DNA of 64,000 bases, taken from the NCBI GenBank assembly GCA_902587215.1, contig CACIKJ010000003.1, forward strand, positions 1-64,000, in the 5' to 3' direction. Source of the stretch: an uncultured Pelagibacteraceae bacterium. Lineage in GTDB: Bacteria > Pseudomonadota > Alphaproteobacteria > Pelagibacterales > Pelagibacteraceae. Positions within the stretch are counted from its first letter, which is position 1, and each line of letters opens with the position of its first letter. The notes below the pieces were generated by a model that saw only the letters and a list, made by a program, of their open reading frames with translations, did no database searches and had not been told where the DNA came from. Below, piece after piece: positions 1-9,496 of this stretch. Made by a program: the position numbers and the translations under genes.

Positions 1-1
1 T

Positions 2-1516
2 TTTTTAAAAGTTAAAAGAAGAGAAGAGACAGATATAAGTAGTGAAATAATAAATGAAAAAATTTCATCCGAAAATAAAGGTGAAAAATCTAGAATACAA
101 GATAGTTTACCATTCGAAAATAAAATTGATACAAATAATGTAAGATTTATTATTCCAGATATAAAATTTCTTAAATCACCAACAAAAAATGAAAAGTCAG
201 CTAAAAAGAACGATGATATAAATGAAAGTTATTTAGAAAAAGTTCTAATGGACTTTGGTGTTGAAGGTAAAATAAAAAAAATAAATTATGGACCTGTGGT
301 AACACTTAACGAGTTTGAGCCTGCTGCTGGTGTAAAAGTTTCAAAAATAATTAATTTATCTGAAGATATTGCTAGAAACACCAGCTCAGAGTCTGCCAGA
401 ATTTCTATTATACCTGGAAGCAATACTATTGGAATAGAACTACCTAACTTAACTAGAGAAAATGTTTATCTTAGCGAAGTAATTAAAGATGCTCAATTTA
501 AAAAAAGAGAAATAAAACTTCCAATTGCTTTAGGGAAAAGTATTTCAGGTAATCCGGTCATCGGAGATTTAAGTACAATGCCACACCTTCTAATCGCAGG
601 AACTACTGGGTCTGGTAAGTCAGTTTGTATTAATACAATTATCTTGTCTCTAATATACAGACACACTCCCGATAGATGTAAATTTATACTTATTGATCCA
701 AAGATGTTAGAATTATCAACATATGAAGGAATTCCAAATTTATTGTGTCCTGTAATTACTGAAGCAAAAAAAGCTGCATCTGTTCTAGGTTGGGTAGTTA
801 AAGAGATGGAAAATAGATATAAGTTAATGACTAAAGTAGGTGTAAGAAATATTGACGGTTATAACTCAAAACATAAGACATTTATGCCTTATATAGTTGT
901 AATAGTTGATGAGATGTCAGACTTAATGCTAGTGTCAGGTAAAGAAATAGAGAATTATATTCAAAAACTTTCACAAATGGCTAGAGCAGCTGGAATACAT
1001 ATTATCATGGCTACACAAAGACCAAGTGTAGATGTAATAACAGGAACTATAAAAGCGAATTTTCCTACAAGAATTTCATTTCAAGTATCCTCAAAAATTG
1101 ACAGCAGAACAATACTTGGAGAGCAAGGTGCTGAACAATTGTTGGGCAAGGGCGATATGCTATTTATGTCCTCCGCAAATAAAATAACTAGAATACATGC
1201 TCCGTTTGTAACCGAGGAAGAAATAGAAAAAGTAAATAATTTTTTAAGATCACAAGCAGAGCCAGATTATGTTGAAGAAATATTGGAGTTTTCTGAAGAA
1301 GCAGATAAAGATACAATTAATTCCGAACTTAGCAGTAAAGATGAGCTTTATCAAAGTGCTTTAGAAATTGTTAAAAATGAGGGCAAAGCTTCTACGTCGC
1401 TATTGCAAAGAAAACTTCAAATTGGGTACAATAGAGCTGCAAGAATTATAGATATGATGGAAGAAAATGGAATAGTTAGTAAAGCTAATCATGTTGGAAA
1501 AAGGGAAATCTTATAA
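2..1516 (+). CDS. ftsK: DNA translocase FtsK, C-terminal part (5' end outside window)
   Basis: The frame is open from base 2, so the gene enters from the left edge and lacks its N-terminal membrane segments here. About 504 residues are visible: a short polar linker, then the FtsK/SpoIIIE motor. Walker A (GTTGSGKS) lies at nt 599-622 and Walker B (VVIVDEMSDL) near nt 896-925. The helicase block with ATQRPSVDVITG follows, and a C-terminal winged-helix gamma domain (from about nt 1340) ends the protein. FtsK is a hexameric septal ATPase that pumps chromosome termini into daughter cells and activates XerCD; the gamma domain normally reads polar DNA motifs. The ATG at 248 is internal. The stop overlaps the lolA start by one base, so the two genes are probably co-transcribed. 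Confidence 0.95.
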   Translation, partial: FLKVKRREETDISSEIINEKISSENKGEKSRIQDSLPFENKIDTNNVRFIIPDIKFLKSPTKNEKSAKKNDDINESYLEKVLMDFGVEGKIKKINYGPVVTLNEFEPAAGVKVSKIINLSEDIARNTSSESARISIIPGSNTIGIELPNLTRENVYLSEVIKDAQFKKREIKLPIALGKSISGNPVIGDLSTMPHLLIAGTTGSGKSVCINTIILSLIYRHTPDRCKFILIDPKMLELSTYEGIPNLLCPVITEAKKAASVLGWVVKEMENRYKLMTKVGVRNIDGYNSKHKTFMPYIVVIVDEMSDLMLVSGKEIENYIQKLSQMARAAGIHIIMATQRPSVDVITGTIKANFPTRISFQVSSKIDSRTILGEQGAEQLLGKGDMLFMSSANKITRIHAPFVTEEEIEKVNNFLRSQAEPDYVEEILEFSEEADKDTINSELSSKDELYQSALEIVKNEGKASTSLLQRKLQIGYNRAARIIDMMEENGIVSKANHVGKREIL

Positions 1517-2067
1517 TGAAAACAATTTTTTTTTTTTCTATAATTTTTTTTTTTTTACAAAATAGTGGATATGCATCAAATAAAGATAATATAGTAAAAA
1601 AATTAAATTCTATTAGTAATTTAAGTTTCAACTTCATTCAAACTATTGGTGATAAAGACGAAGAGGGTGAATGTATTATTCAGTATCCTAAAAAAATTTT
1701 TTGTAAATATACAAAAAAAAATAATAAGATAATAGTTTCTAATGGAACTAGTCTTGTTATTAAGAATAATCAACAATATTATAGATATCCTATAAAAAGC
1801 ACCCCTTTTGAATTTATTTTGGACAAACAATTTTTAATCAATAAAATTAATTCCTCTAGATTAAACGAGTTCCAAGAAAAATACTTATTTATTCAAATAT
1901 TTGAAAATAATAATAATATAAGTGTTTTTTTTAGTAAAAAAAATTTTAATCTGGTGGGATGGCAAGTTGAAGACATTTATCAAAATCTAGCTGTTACTTA
2001 TATTTTTGATACAACTATAAATAAAAATATAGATGAAAAAATATTTAATTTGCCTTTAAATGATTAG
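1516..2067 (+). CDS. lolA: Outer-membrane lipoprotein carrier LolA
   Basis: A 183-aa periplasmic protein with an N-terminal signal peptide (about residues 1-20, cleaved near GYAS), followed by a LolA-like beta-rich domain with GECIIQYPK, LVIKNNQQYY and VGWQVED segments. LolA accepts lipoproteins from the LolCDE exporter and carries them to the outer membrane; the gene commonly follows ftsK in alphaproteobacteria. The start overlaps the ftsK stop (TAATG). The signal-peptide codons contain two long T runs, 12 T at 1526-1537 and 13 T at 1544-1556, which are slippage-prone. The gene ends tail-to-tail with the next gene through a shared TTAG (2064-2067). No lolB is seen here. Confidence 0.82.
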   Translation: MKTIFFFSIIFFFLQNSGYASNKDNIVKKLNSISNLSFNFIQTIGDKDEEGECIIQYPKKIFCKYTKKNNKIIVSNGTSLVIKNNQQYYRYPIKSTPFEFILDKQFLINKINSSRLNEFQEKYLFIQIFENNNNISVFFSKKNFNLVGWQVEDIYQNLAVTYIFDTTINKNIDEKIFNLPLND

Positions 2068-2570
2068 TTAACATTTAAATTAATTGTTTCCTCTTTAAAA
2101 ATTTTCATACCTCTACTCAAATAATTTTTGAGAGCGTGTTTATGATCTAGTGTACATGTGTGAACCCATACTCTTTTAGAGTTAAGATTGAAGCAAATTT
2201 TTATAGCTTCTGACAAAAGAAATCCGCCCATTTTTTTTCCAATATAATCATCTAAAAGTCCAAAATACGCTATTTCTGAACTATTTATTGCCCTATCTTC
2301 AATTACCTCGAAGTATCCTGCTAAATCCTCATGTACTTTCAATACATAAGTTTGAACATTTTCATTTTCCAAGTATGAAGTCCATTTTAAATTGTCCCAA
2401 CTTAATCTGTCTATCCATCTACAGTTTTTTCCAACATTTTTATAAAAGAACTTATTTAGTTCTATATTTGGGGGAGTTACTTTTTGTATAGTCAAATTTT
2501 TGTCAGTGGATGCAACTTCGCTTAAGCTTTTTAGTGAATTAATCTCTAAATAATATCTTTCTACTTTCAA
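2064..2570 (-). CDS. GNAT-family N-acetyltransferase
   Basis: A 168-aa protein whose C-terminal half has the GNAT acetyl-CoA fold: a strand with IAYFGLLDDY, then the pyrophosphate-loop region YIGKKMGGFLL followed by a helix. Next comes VWVHTCTLDHKHALKNYLS, matching the family's strand-helix with a conserved Asn/Tyr near the end (YLSRGMKIF). It is cytoplasmic and has no signal peptide. The substrate cannot be told from sequence. It lies 2 nt downstream of the HIT gene on the same strand and is probably the last gene of the hisB-to-HIT transcription unit. The stop codon overlaps that of lolA by 4 nt, leaving no room for an intrinsic terminator. Confidence 0.75.
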   Translation of the reverse strand: MKVERYYLEINSLKSLSEVASTDKNLTIQKVTPPNIELNKFFYKNVGKNCRWIDRLSWDNLKWTSYLENENVQTYVLKVHEDLAGYFEVIEDRAINSSEIAYFGLLDDYIGKKMGGFLLSEAIKICFNLNSKRVWVHTCTLDHKHALKNYLSRGMKIFKEETINLNVN

Positions 2571-2572
2571 AA

Positions 2573-2938
2573 TTATTGAACCATTTTGCCAATTTTTTCA
2601 CCACCAAACAAATGAAAGTGTAAGTGAGGAACTTCTTGACCTCCATCCTCACTAATATTTGCAAGAGCTCTGTAACCTTTTCCAGTATCTACTGAAATTC
2701 CTAATTTTTTAGCTACTGCATTAATTCCCTTCAATAATCCAACCATTTCATCAGGAGAAGCTTTTTGGGAAAAATCATCTAAGTCTACGTATTTTCCCTT
2801 AGGGATAACTAGAGCATGTATTTTTTTTTGTGGATTTATATCATAAAAAGATAAAATAAATTCGTCTTCATAGATTTTTTTGCAAGGTATTTCTCCTCTA
2901 AGAATTTTAGCAAATATGTTATTTTCGTCGTAACTCAT
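2573..2938 (-). CDS. hinT: HIT-family purine nucleoside phosphoramidase (HinT-like)
   Basis: A 121-aa protein with the complete histidine-triad active site HLHFHLFGG near the C-terminus, preceded by the family N-terminus NIFAKILRGEIPCKKIYED and a strand HALVIPKGKYV. HinT enzymes are cytoplasmic dimers that hydrolyse AMP-lysine and other adenosine phosphoramidates; the middle His of the triad is the nucleophile. Length matches the family. Its ATG overlaps the stop of hisE (2935-2938), so translation is probably coupled. HIT genes next to hisE are common in alphaproteobacteria, but no direct role in histidine synthesis is established. Confidence 0.87.
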   Translation of the reverse strand: MSYDENNIFAKILRGEIPCKKIYEDEFILSFYDINPQKKIHALVIPKGKYVDLDDFSQKASPDEMVGLLKGINAVAKKLGISVDTGKGYRALANISEDGGQEVPHLHFHLFGGEKIGKMVQ

Positions 2939-3207
2939 TTTTTTCTCTTATTTAATTCTTCCATTACATCTTCAATTTTAACATCATTAGACTCTAAAAA
3001 CATAATTAAGTGGTAAAAAACATCTGCAGCTTCATGAATTTTATTGGTATTTTTTTCAACAGCTTCTATTAATTCATTGATTTCTTCAATTACTTTTTCT
3101 TTACTTAAAGATTTATCACTTAATAATTTATTTGTATAAGAACCATCCACTGGATTATTTTTTCTATCTCGTGCAAGTTTGAAAAGGTTTTCTAGTGATT
3201 TAAGCAT
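2935..3207 (-). CDS. hisE: Phosphoribosyl-ATP pyrophosphatase HisE
   Basis: A 90-aa all-alpha MazG-like pyrophosphatase for the second step of histidine synthesis (PR-ATP to PR-AMP). The conserved metal-binding helices are present: EEINELIEAVE and HEAADVFYHLIMFLE, followed by the C-terminal VMEELNKRK. The frame stays open to 3333, but those upstream residues overlap hisF and have no family similarity. The ATG at 3207, one base after the hisF stop, gives the normal N-terminus (MLKSLENLFKLARDR). HisI, which does the next step, is not fused and not in this window. Confidence 0.9.
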   Translation of the reverse strand: MLKSLENLFKLARDRKNNPVDGSYTNKLLSDKSLSKEKVIEEINELIEAVEKNTNKIHEAADVFYHLIMFLESNDVKIEDVMEELNKRKK

Positions 3208-3208
3208 A

Positions 3209-3964
3209 TTAAATCCTAACAGGTATTCCTTTTGAGTCCAAATATTCTTTAGCTTCTTTAACAGAATATTTGCCATAGTGAAATATAGAAGCTGCCAAAA
3301 CAGCGCTGGCATTTCCAAGTTTAATACCATCAACTAAATGATCTAAATTTCCTACACCACCTGATGCAATTACAGGAATATTAACATTTGAAGATATTTT
3401 TGACATTAATTCAATATCGTAACCAACCTGAGTTCCATCTCTATCCATAGAAGTTACTAACAATTCTCCTGCTCCGCTCTCCTCCATTTTTTTTGAAAAT
3501 TGTATTGCATCAATTCCTGTTTTATTTCTACCTCCATGAGTAAATATCTCCCATTTATTTCCACTTCTTTTTGCATCAATTGCAACAACAATGCACTGTG
3601 ATCCAAATTTTTTAGAGCTATCTTTAACAACTTCTGGATTTTTAACTGCCGCTGTATTTATAGATACTTTATCTGCCCCACAGTTTAATAATTTATTTAT
3701 ATCTTCAAGGCTTCTAACTCCCCCACCAACAGTTAATGGAACAAAGCATTTCTTAGATGTTTTCTCTACAACATCGTAAATAGTATCTCTGTTTTCATTA
3801 GAAGCAGTAATATCTAAAAAACAAATCTCGTCAGCACCACCATCACTATAAATTTTAGCCTGTTCAACAGGGTCTCCTGCATCTTTAAGATCAACAAAGT
3901 TAATTCCTTTTACTACTCGACCATTCTTGACATCCAAACATGGAATTATTCTATTTTTAAGCAT
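3209..3964 (-). CDS. hisF: Imidazole glycerol phosphate synthase cyclase subunit HisF
   Basis: A 251-aa (beta/alpha)8 barrel with both catalytic aspartates, D11 (PCLDV) and D130 (VVAIDAKR), and phosphate-binding loops TVGGGV near residue 80 and ASGGVG near the C-terminal part. With HisH it converts PRFAR and ammonia into imidazole glycerol phosphate and AICAR. Length is typical. The start overlaps the hisA stop by 8 nt and hisE follows after one base, so this is one tightly packed operon transcribed leftward from hisB. Confidence 0.96.
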   Translation of the reverse strand: MLKNRIIPCLDVKNGRVVKGINFVDLKDAGDPVEQAKIYSDGGADEICFLDITASNENRDTIYDVVEKTSKKCFVPLTVGGGVRSLEDINKLLNCGADKVSINTAAVKNPEVVKDSSKKFGSQCIVVAIDAKRSGNKWEIFTHGGRNKTGIDAIQFSKKMEESGAGELLVTSMDRDGTQVGYDIELMSKISSNVNIPVIASGGVGNLDHLVDGIKLGNASAVLAASIFHYGKYSVKEAKEYLDSKGIPVRI

Positions 3965-4673
3965 CTTCTTTTACTAGTTCATCTAATTGAATATCACCAT
4001 CATAAATAGCTTTGCCAACTATTATGCCTTCAATATTTTTTAATTTCTTAGCTTTTTTAATATCATCTATTGATGAAACTCCCCCAGAAATAATCACAGG
4101 ACAATTTGATTTCTCAGCTACTCTCGATGTTTCTTCAAAATTTGGACTTTGTTTCATCCCATCTCGATTAATATCTGTATAGATTATTCTACTGACACCA
4201 TAATCGTTAACTTCATTTAAAAAATCTAAAGTTAATTTATTAGAATTTTCTTTCCATCCAGATACAGACAAAATTCCATCTCTAGCATCTAATCCTAAAG
4301 CAATTTTATTTGGAAATTTTTGACATGCTTCTTTTAAAAAAGTTTTTTCTTTGATTGCGGCACTTCCTAAAATAACTTTATCAACTCCTACGTCAGTATA
4401 TTTTTTTATACTTTCAAAGTTTCTTATGCCTCCACCAATTTCGACTTTTAGATCGATTTTACTAACTATATCCTTAATAATATCTAAGTTTGCTGTTTCT
4501 CCTGTTACCGCACCATCTAAATCAACAATGTGTAAATTTTTGAAACCATGATCTTTATATTTTCCAGCCTGTTCAACAGGTGACATTGAATATTCAGTTT
4601 TATTACCAAAGTCTCCTTTGACTAACCTCACACACTTTTTGTCTTTAATATCTATTGCAGGGAATATTTTCAT
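3957..4673 (-). CDS. hisA: ProFAR isomerase HisA
   Basis: A 238-aa half-barrel-duplicated TIM barrel, paralogous to HisF. The catalytic aspartates are D8 (FPAIDIK) and D129 (LGLDARDG); glycine-rich phosphate loops (EIGGGIR near residue 80, ISGGVSS near residue 197) are intact. It performs the Amadori rearrangement of ProFAR to PRFAR. It sits between hisH (4-nt gap) and hisF (8-nt overlap), the usual alphaproteobacterial order hisB-H-A-F-E. Confidence 0.96.
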   Translation of the reverse strand: MKIFPAIDIKDKKCVRLVKGDFGNKTEYSMSPVEQAGKYKDHGFKNLHIVDLDGAVTGETANLDIIKDIVSKIDLKVEIGGGIRNFESIKKYTDVGVDKVILGSAAIKEKTFLKEACQKFPNKIALGLDARDGILSVSGWKENSNKLTLDFLNEVNDYGVSRIIYTDINRDGMKQSPNFEETSRVAEKSNCPVIISGGVSSIDDIKKAKKLKNIEGIIVGKAIYDGDIQLDELVKEDA

Positions 4674-4677
4674 TTTT

Positions 4678-5304
4678 TTATAAATTTATAAAATTACTAA
4701 TTATATTTAATCCAGTTTTATCACTTTTCTCAGGGTGAAATTGGGTTCCAAAAATATTTTCCTTTTCTACTGCACAAACTAAATTTGATGAATAATCTGT
4801 AGTGGCTGAAATTACATTTTTATCTTTTGGAATAAATTCATAACTGTGAACAAAATACATGTGGGAATTATTTTCTATACCTTTAAAAATACTACTTTCT
4901 TTGATTATATTTATTTGATTCCAACCAATATGAGGAAGTTTGTATTTTCCATTTTGATTATCAATTTTTGAAACTTTTCCAGAAATCCAACCAAGACCTT
5001 TTGTTTCTGTCTCTTCATACCCAATGTCTGCGAACATTTGTAACCCAACACAAATACCAAGGAGTGGTTTCTTAACATTTATTACAAATTCATTTAAAGT
5101 ATCAACTAAGCCATTGATATTGTTAAGTCCATCAACACAACTTTTAAACGAACCTTGTCCAGGTAAAACAACTTTGTCGCTTAATTTAATTTTATTAATA
5201 TCAGAAGTTACTTCGATTTTTACTTTATCTTTAGTTACTTCGTTAAACGAATTAATAACAGAGCTTATGTTGCCCGATTTATAGTCGACAATTGTAATAT
5301 TCAT
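4678..5304 (-). CDS. hisH: Imidazole glycerol phosphate synthase glutaminase subunit HisH
   Basis: A 208-aa class-I glutamine amidotransferase. The catalytic triad is visible: nucleophile C85 in GICVGLQM, and H190 with E192 in GTQFHPEKS. The oxyanion-loop segment LPGQGSF is at about 47-53. It releases ammonia that is channelled through HisF. The gene lies 6 nt after hisB and 4 nt before hisA. Confidence 0.96.
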   Translation of the reverse strand: MNITIVDYKSGNISSVINSFNEVTKDKVKIEVTSDINKIKLSDKVVLPGQGSFKSCVDGLNNINGLVDTLNEFVINVKKPLLGICVGLQMFADIGYEETETKGLGWISGKVSKIDNQNGKYKLPHIGWNQINIIKESSIFKGIENNSHMYFVHSYEFIPKDKNVISATTDYSSNLVCAVEKENIFGTQFHPEKSDKTGLNIISNFINL

Positions 5305-5310
5305 TAAAAT

Positions 5311-5901
5311 TTATAATGAGCCTTTGGTAGATGGTATAGCGTTTTTAGTTCTTGGATCTATTTCTAAAGCACTTCGTAAAGTTCTAGCCAATCCTTTAAA
5401 GCACGACTCTATTATATGGTGACTGTTATCTCCATATATATTTTCCATATGAAGTGTAACACCGGCTGACTGAGAAAATGCTTGGAACCATTCTTTAAAA
5501 AGCTCTGTGTCCATTTCACCAAGTTTTTCAACTTTTAAATTTACTTTCCAAATTAAGTAGGGTCTATTTGATACATCTATTGCAACTCTTGAAAGAGTTT
5601 CATCCATTGGAATCATTGCATGTGCGTATCTTTTAATTCCTTTGAATTTATTTGAAGCTTTTTTAATACACTCACCTATTGCAATTCCAACATCTTCAGT
5701 CGTATGGTGAAGGTCAATATGTGTGTCACCTTTTGCTTTAACATTAAGGTCAATTAAAGAGTGCTTTGATAGTTGCTCAAGCATATGATTTAAAAATCCT
5801 ATGCCTGTGTCAATTTTATATTTACCTTTACCGTCAATATTTACTTCTACACTAATTGATGTCTCTTTAGTTTTGCGGCTAATTTTTGCTTTACGTTTCA
5901 T
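5311..5901 (-). CDS. hisB: Imidazoleglycerol-phosphate dehydratase HisB
   Basis: A 196-aa monofunctional dehydratase; there is no fused histidinol-phosphatase as in enterobacteria. Manganese-binding motifs are intact: [21 protein letters not shown] and [14 protein letters not shown]. The protein ends in the family tail IPSTKGSL. It is the first gene of the leftward his cluster. The 91-bp gap to hslV (5902-5992) must hold both divergent promoters and contains a 12-bp palindrome ATATACGTATAT at 5908-5919, for which I have no assigned function. Confidence 0.96.
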   Translation of the reverse strand: MKRKAKISRKTKETSISVEVNIDGKGKYKIDTGIGFLNHMLEQLSKHSLIDLNVKAKGDTHIDLHHTTEDVGIAIGECIKKASNKFKGIKRYAHAMIPMDETLSRVAIDVSNRPYLIWKVNLKVEKLGEMDTELFKEWFQAFSQSAGVTLHMENIYGDNSHHIIESCFKGLARTLRSALEIDPRTKNAIPSTKGSL

Positions 5902-5992
5902 TATAAAATATACGTATATATAGATTATTTGAGGATATCAATATTTCTAATTAAGCTCTTGAACTATAAAAATTAGTATCCACCTAAGAGTC

Positions 5993-6508
5993 ATGACAAC
6001 AATAGCATTGGTGCGAAAAAATAATGAAGTAGTAGTGGCTAGCGATGGCCAAGTTAGTATGGGAAATACTGTCATAAAGAAGACTGCTAATAAAGTAAGA
6101 AAGATTGAGAAAAGAAATGTGATAGCTGGATTTGCTGGATCTACCGCTGATGCACTAACTTTATTTGAAAGATTAGAGTCAAAACTAGAAAAACATGCTG
6201 GAAACCTATCTAGATCTGCTGTTGAATTGGCAAAAGATTGGCGGACAGATAAATATCTAAGAAGACTGGAAGCATTAATGGCAGTAGCAGACAAAGAGAA
6301 AAGTTTTATAATTTCTGGCACTGGAGATGTATTAGAACCTGAAGGTGATGTAATTGGGATTGGATCAGGTGGAAATTATGCTTTAGCCGCAGCGAAAGTG
6401 CTTATGAGCTCTAATATGTCAGCCGAAGAAATTGCAAAAAAAGCAGTGGAAACAGCTTCTGAGATATGTGTCTTTACAAATAATAATATTTCCACAGAAA
6501 AAATATAA
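5993..6508 (+). CDS. hslV: ATP-dependent protease proteolytic subunit HslV
   Basis: A 171-aa N-terminal-nucleophile hydrolase. The second residue is the catalytic Thr (MTTIALVRK), exposed after Met removal. Conserved segments [23 protein letters not shown] and [13 protein letters not shown] match the proteasome-like fold. Dodecameric HslV degrades substrates unfolded by HslU. The chosen ATG is the only one placing Thr at position 2. The stop overlaps the hslU start (TAATG at 6506-6510). Divergence from hisB is typical of alphaproteobacteria. Confidence 0.96.
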   Translation: MTTIALVRKNNEVVVASDGQVSMGNTVIKKTANKVRKIEKRNVIAGFAGSTADALTLFERLESKLEKHAGNLSRSAVELAKDWRTDKYLRRLEALMAVADKEKSFIISGTGDVLEPEGDVIGIGSGGNYALAAAKVLMSSNMSAEEIAKKAVETASEICVFTNNNISTEKI

Positions 6509-7875
6509 TGGATAAATCAAACGTAACAACTTTAGTACCTAAAGATAAAAAAGAAAATAAAAATAATCTATCAGACTCCTTGTCTCCAAGAGAAATAGTT
6601 TCAGAGTTAGATAGATTTGTTGTGGGGCAAAATAAAGCAAAAAGAGCAGTTGCAATAGCCTTAAGAAATAGATGGAGAAGACAAGCAATTGAAGGTGAAA
6701 TGAAAGATGAAGTTTTGCCTAAAAACATACTTATGATGGGACCAACTGGTGTTGGAAAAACAGAAATTTCAAGAAGACTTTCAAAATTAGCAGAGGCACC
6801 ATTCGTAAAAGTTGAGGCAACAAGATTTACAGAGGTTGGTTATGTAGGAAGAGATGTTGAACAAATAATTAGAGATTTAATTGAAATTGCAATAGCTATG
6901 GAGAGGTCAAAAAAAAGAAAAGAAGTTCATACTAAAGCACAAAAGCTTGCAGAAGAAAGAGTTTTGGACGCATTGGTAGGCAACAATGCAAGTGTTGCAA
7001 CTAGAGAAAGTTTTAGAAAAAGATTGAGAAATGGAGATCTTGACGATAACGAGATTGAAATTGCCATTAGTGAAAATAGTCAAATGCCATCATTTGAGAT
7101 TCCAGGAATGCCTGGAGCAAATATAGGAATGATAAATATATCTGATGCTCTAGGAAAATCACTTGGTCAAAAACCTAAAAAGAAAAAAATGTCAGTAAAA
7201 GAATCTCATGAAATTTTAATTAATGAAGAATCTGATAAACTAATAGAAGAAGATAAAATAATTAAATCTGCGAAACATACAACTGAAAATAATGGAATAG
7301 TTTTCCTAGATGAGATAGATAAAATTTCTGCGAGAACAGATAGGGTTGGAGGAGATGTTTCTAGAGAGGGTGTTCAAAGAGATCTTCTTCCATTAATCGA
7401 AGGTACTACTGTTAATACTAAATACGGTCCAATAAAGACAGATCACATATTATTCATTGCCTCTGGTGCTTTTCAATTAGCTAAACCATCAGACCTTTTA
7501 CCAGAATTACAGGGAAGACTCCCAATTAGGGTTGAGTTGGATGCTTTGAATAGCGAAGATTTTAAAAGAATTTTAAAAGAACCAGACAATAGTTTAATAA
7601 AACAATATAAAGCGTTATTAAAAACAGAAAATGTAGAACTCGATTTCAGTGAAGATGGAATTGATTTAATTGCAACTATAGCAAGCGAGGTAAATAATAC
7701 TGTTGAAAATATTGGCGCAAGAAGACTTCACACTATAATAGAAAGAATTTTAGACGAAATTAGTTTTACAGCATCTGATAAATCGGGTGAAACAGTTATT
7801 GTGGATGCAAGTTACATCAAAAAACATATTGGAGAACTTGTTAAAGATACCGATTTATCAAAATTTATTTTATAA
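6508..7875 (+). CDS. hslU: HslUV protease ATPase subunit HslU
   Basis: A 455-aa AAA+ unfoldase. Walker A GPTGVGKT is at residues 78-85, followed by [14 protein letters not shown] (pore region). Walker B with sensor residues lies at VFLDEIDKI near residue 270, and the arginine-finger region at [14 protein letters not shown]. The variable I-domain occupies roughly residues 110-245. The last residues LSKFIL match the C-terminal tail that docks into HslV pockets. The 3' end overlaps the convergent gene by 11 nt (7865-7875). Confidence 0.96.
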   Translation: MDKSNVTTLVPKDKKENKNNLSDSLSPREIVSELDRFVVGQNKAKRAVAIALRNRWRRQAIEGEMKDEVLPKNILMMGPTGVGKTEISRRLSKLAEAPFVKVEATRFTEVGYVGRDVEQIIRDLIEIAIAMERSKKRKEVHTKAQKLAEERVLDALVGNNASVATRESFRKRLRNGDLDDNEIEIAISENSQMPSFEIPGMPGANIGMINISDALGKSLGQKPKKKKMSVKESHEILINEESDKLIEEDKIIKSAKHTTENNGIVFLDEIDKISARTDRVGGDVSREGVQRDLLPLIEGTTVNTKYGPIKTDHILFIASGAFQLAKPSDLLPELQGRLPIRVELDALNSEDFKRILKEPDNSLIKQYKALLKTENVELDFSEDGIDLIATIASEVNNTVENIGARRLHTIIERILDEISFTASDKSGETVIVDASYIKKHIGELVKDTDLSKFIL

Positions 7876-8422
7876 TTTTGTATTCAAAATTTTGAGTCTC
7901 ATCATTTACTTGAATCTCATCTGCCCCATTTTTCAAATGAAAATTTCTTGCCATTTCTGTCAGAGGAGAAAGTGTTACAAGTCTATTTAAATGATTAGAT
8001 TTCTTAATCATTTTAAAAACTTCTTTAACTATTAATTTACCTCCGCCTTTTTTATTTGACCAAACTGTATATGCAATTGCTATTTTCCCTACATTTTGAT
8101 CACGTGTTGCACTTTGTAGAAATGCATCCCTACTAAATAAATCTAATTCATATACAGTTTTTGGTATTTGGTTTGTAAATGCAAAACACATTACTGCGTG
8201 AATTTCATTTTTATACTTAACACCATATATTTTACGACCATAACTTGTTCTAAATTCATTATCTAATTCAGGTCTAACTGGATCTCTTTGTGTGTCACAT
8301 TCTTTAAGCTCAACTAATTCTGCACCCTTCACCCAGTCAAAGAAGTTCTTAAGGTTTTTATTTATATTTTTTTTACCTTTTATAATTCTTGCTTTGATAT
8401 TTCTTGAAAATTTTTTAACCAC
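7865..8422 (-). CDS. Putative acetyltransferase (GNAT-like), function unknown
   Basis: A 185-aa cytoplasmic protein with a basic N-terminus and no signal peptide. The C-terminal part contains [22 protein letters not shown], resembling the last motif of GNAT enzymes, in which a conserved residue is followed by a helix and an FHxKNGA turn. A glycine-rich stretch [15 protein letters not shown] could be the acetyl-CoA loop. The motif is degenerate, so the family call is tentative and the substrate unknown. It overlaps the Smr gene upstream by 8 nt, and its tail overlaps hslU. Confidence 0.5.
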   Translation of the reverse strand: MVKKFSRNIKARIIKGKKNINKNLKNFFDWVKGAELVELKECDTQRDPVRPELDNEFRTSYGRKIYGVKYKNEIHAVMCFAFTNQIPKTVYELDLFSRDAFLQSATRDQNVGKIAIAYTVWSNKKGGGKLIVKEVFKMIKKSNHLNRLVTLSPLTEMARNFHLKNGADEIQVNDETQNFEYKIIK

Positions 8423-8834
8423 TTTTTTTTTTTAAAATAATATTAAAATTACCTTTTGAGGGATTTTCGACAGACTCGTAGTCTATTTTTAAAATTTTGT
8501 TCATTAAGTTTTCGTTTTTTTTTATATAATTAGGGACCGAATGTTTAAGTAAACTCAAATCTTTTGATTGGTAAGGATCTTCAAAATTCTTTGATCTACT
8601 TCCTTTTCCAGTTATTACGTTTATTTTAGTTATATGATCTTCAAAACATGAGTGAATAAATTTCTCAATTGTTTTGTTAGCATCATCTAGTGAGAAACCA
8701 TGTAAATCTATACTCTTCTCAACATTAGATAATTTACTTTTTATATGGATTTGATCTTTGTTAAAAATTCTTTCTTTAGAATTAACAAATCTTTCCCACG
8801 CTTCTTTATCTTTATCTGATATTTTTTTATTCAA
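8415..8834 (-). CDS. Smr-domain protein
   Basis: A 139-aa protein with a C-terminal Smr domain: IDLHGFSLDDA (the LDLHG motif, about residues 43-53), INVITGKGSRS (TGKG loop), and a final strand NFNIILKKK. Smr domains are nucleic-acid-binding and often nick DNA or RNA; small stand-alone versions in proteobacteria are poorly characterised. The N-terminal 40 residues are charged and helical. It sits directly after the Tim44-like gene with no gap, so the two are probably co-transcribed. Confidence 0.8.
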   Translation of the reverse strand: MNKKISDKDKEAWERFVNSKERIFNKDQIHIKSKLSNVEKSIDLHGFSLDDANKTIEKFIHSCFEDHITKINVITGKGSRSKNFEDPYQSKDLSLLKHSVPNYIKKNENLMNKILKIDYESVENPSKGNFNIILKKKSG

Positions 8835-9422
8835 TTAAACTTCAGTTTCAACTAACTGCCAGTTAGGATTTTGAGATTTGATATTTCTTGAAAATTTCCA
8901 AGTATCATTAACTCTTTTAACTTTTTGTGGATCTCCTGATATTATTTTATTTTCTTTATCTTTAATACAAGTGATAATTTCACTAATAAAATTTACACTT
9001 ACTTCCAATAAATCGTTTGTCTGGTTGTGTTCTTTAATTTCAGCAGAATTAATTCCTATAAATGTAGTTTCATTTTTAAGTTGTTTTGTTGATCTTTCTT
9101 TTATTGCCTCGTTAAACGAGTTATAAACGTCCCTGTTTAATAGTGATTTAATCTCACTTATTTTACCATTTGCAAATGAGGTTATAATTGTTTCATATGC
9201 AATTTGTGCGCCTTTTAAAAATTCTTTTTTTGCATCATCGTCAAATTCATATTTTTCCTTTTTTACTGAAGGTTTTTTAAATTCGAAATCATGAGGAAAA
9301 CTTGAAGTTATATCTTCCTCATGCCCAGTTTTTTTTCCTAATATGCCCCGTAATCTTAGAAAAATAAACCCAGCAATCATTGCTAGCAAAATTATATCTA
9401 TATATTCAAAACTATAATTCAT
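8835..9422 (-). CDS. Tim44-domain membrane protein
   Basis: A 195-aa protein with one N-terminal membrane segment (about residues 9-25, IDIILLAMIAGFIFLRLRG), a charged linker, then a Tim44-like domain from about residue 60 (FLKGAQIAYETIITSFANG, VNFISEIIT, VNDTWKFSRN). Alphaproteobacterial homologues (TimA) resemble the mitochondrial import motor subunit and are thought to act at the inner membrane, though their exact role is not settled. The gene is divergent from fxsA across 74 bp. Tim44-like next to secB, fxsA and Smr genes is a familiar alphaproteobacterial neighbourhood. Confidence 0.85.
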   Translation of the reverse strand: MNYSFEYIDIILLAMIAGFIFLRLRGILGKKTGHEEDITSSFPHDFEFKKPSVKKEKYEFDDDAKKEFLKGAQIAYETIITSFANGKISEIKSLLNRDVYNSFNEAIKERSTKQLKNETTFIGINSAEIKEHNQTNDLLEVSVNFISEIITCIKDKENKIISGDPQKVKRVNDTWKFSRNIKSQNPNWQLVETEV

Positions 9423-9496
9423 TGTAATTTATATATATTTATAATATTTACTAAGTTGGTCTTTTTCAATGACCTAAATTAAAGAATTAAAGACAA

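Noticed and set aside
3208-3333. N-terminal extension of HisE
   Set aside because: It lies inside hisF in another frame and shows no HisE similarity.
5908-5919. Palindrome ATATACGTATAT between hisB and hslV as an operator
   Set aside because: Short A/T palindromes are frequent here and no known regulator matches it; mentioned only under hisB.
5958-5992. Heat-shock promoter (CTTGAA) in front of hslV
   Set aside because: It is too close to the ATG, with no convincing -10 half.
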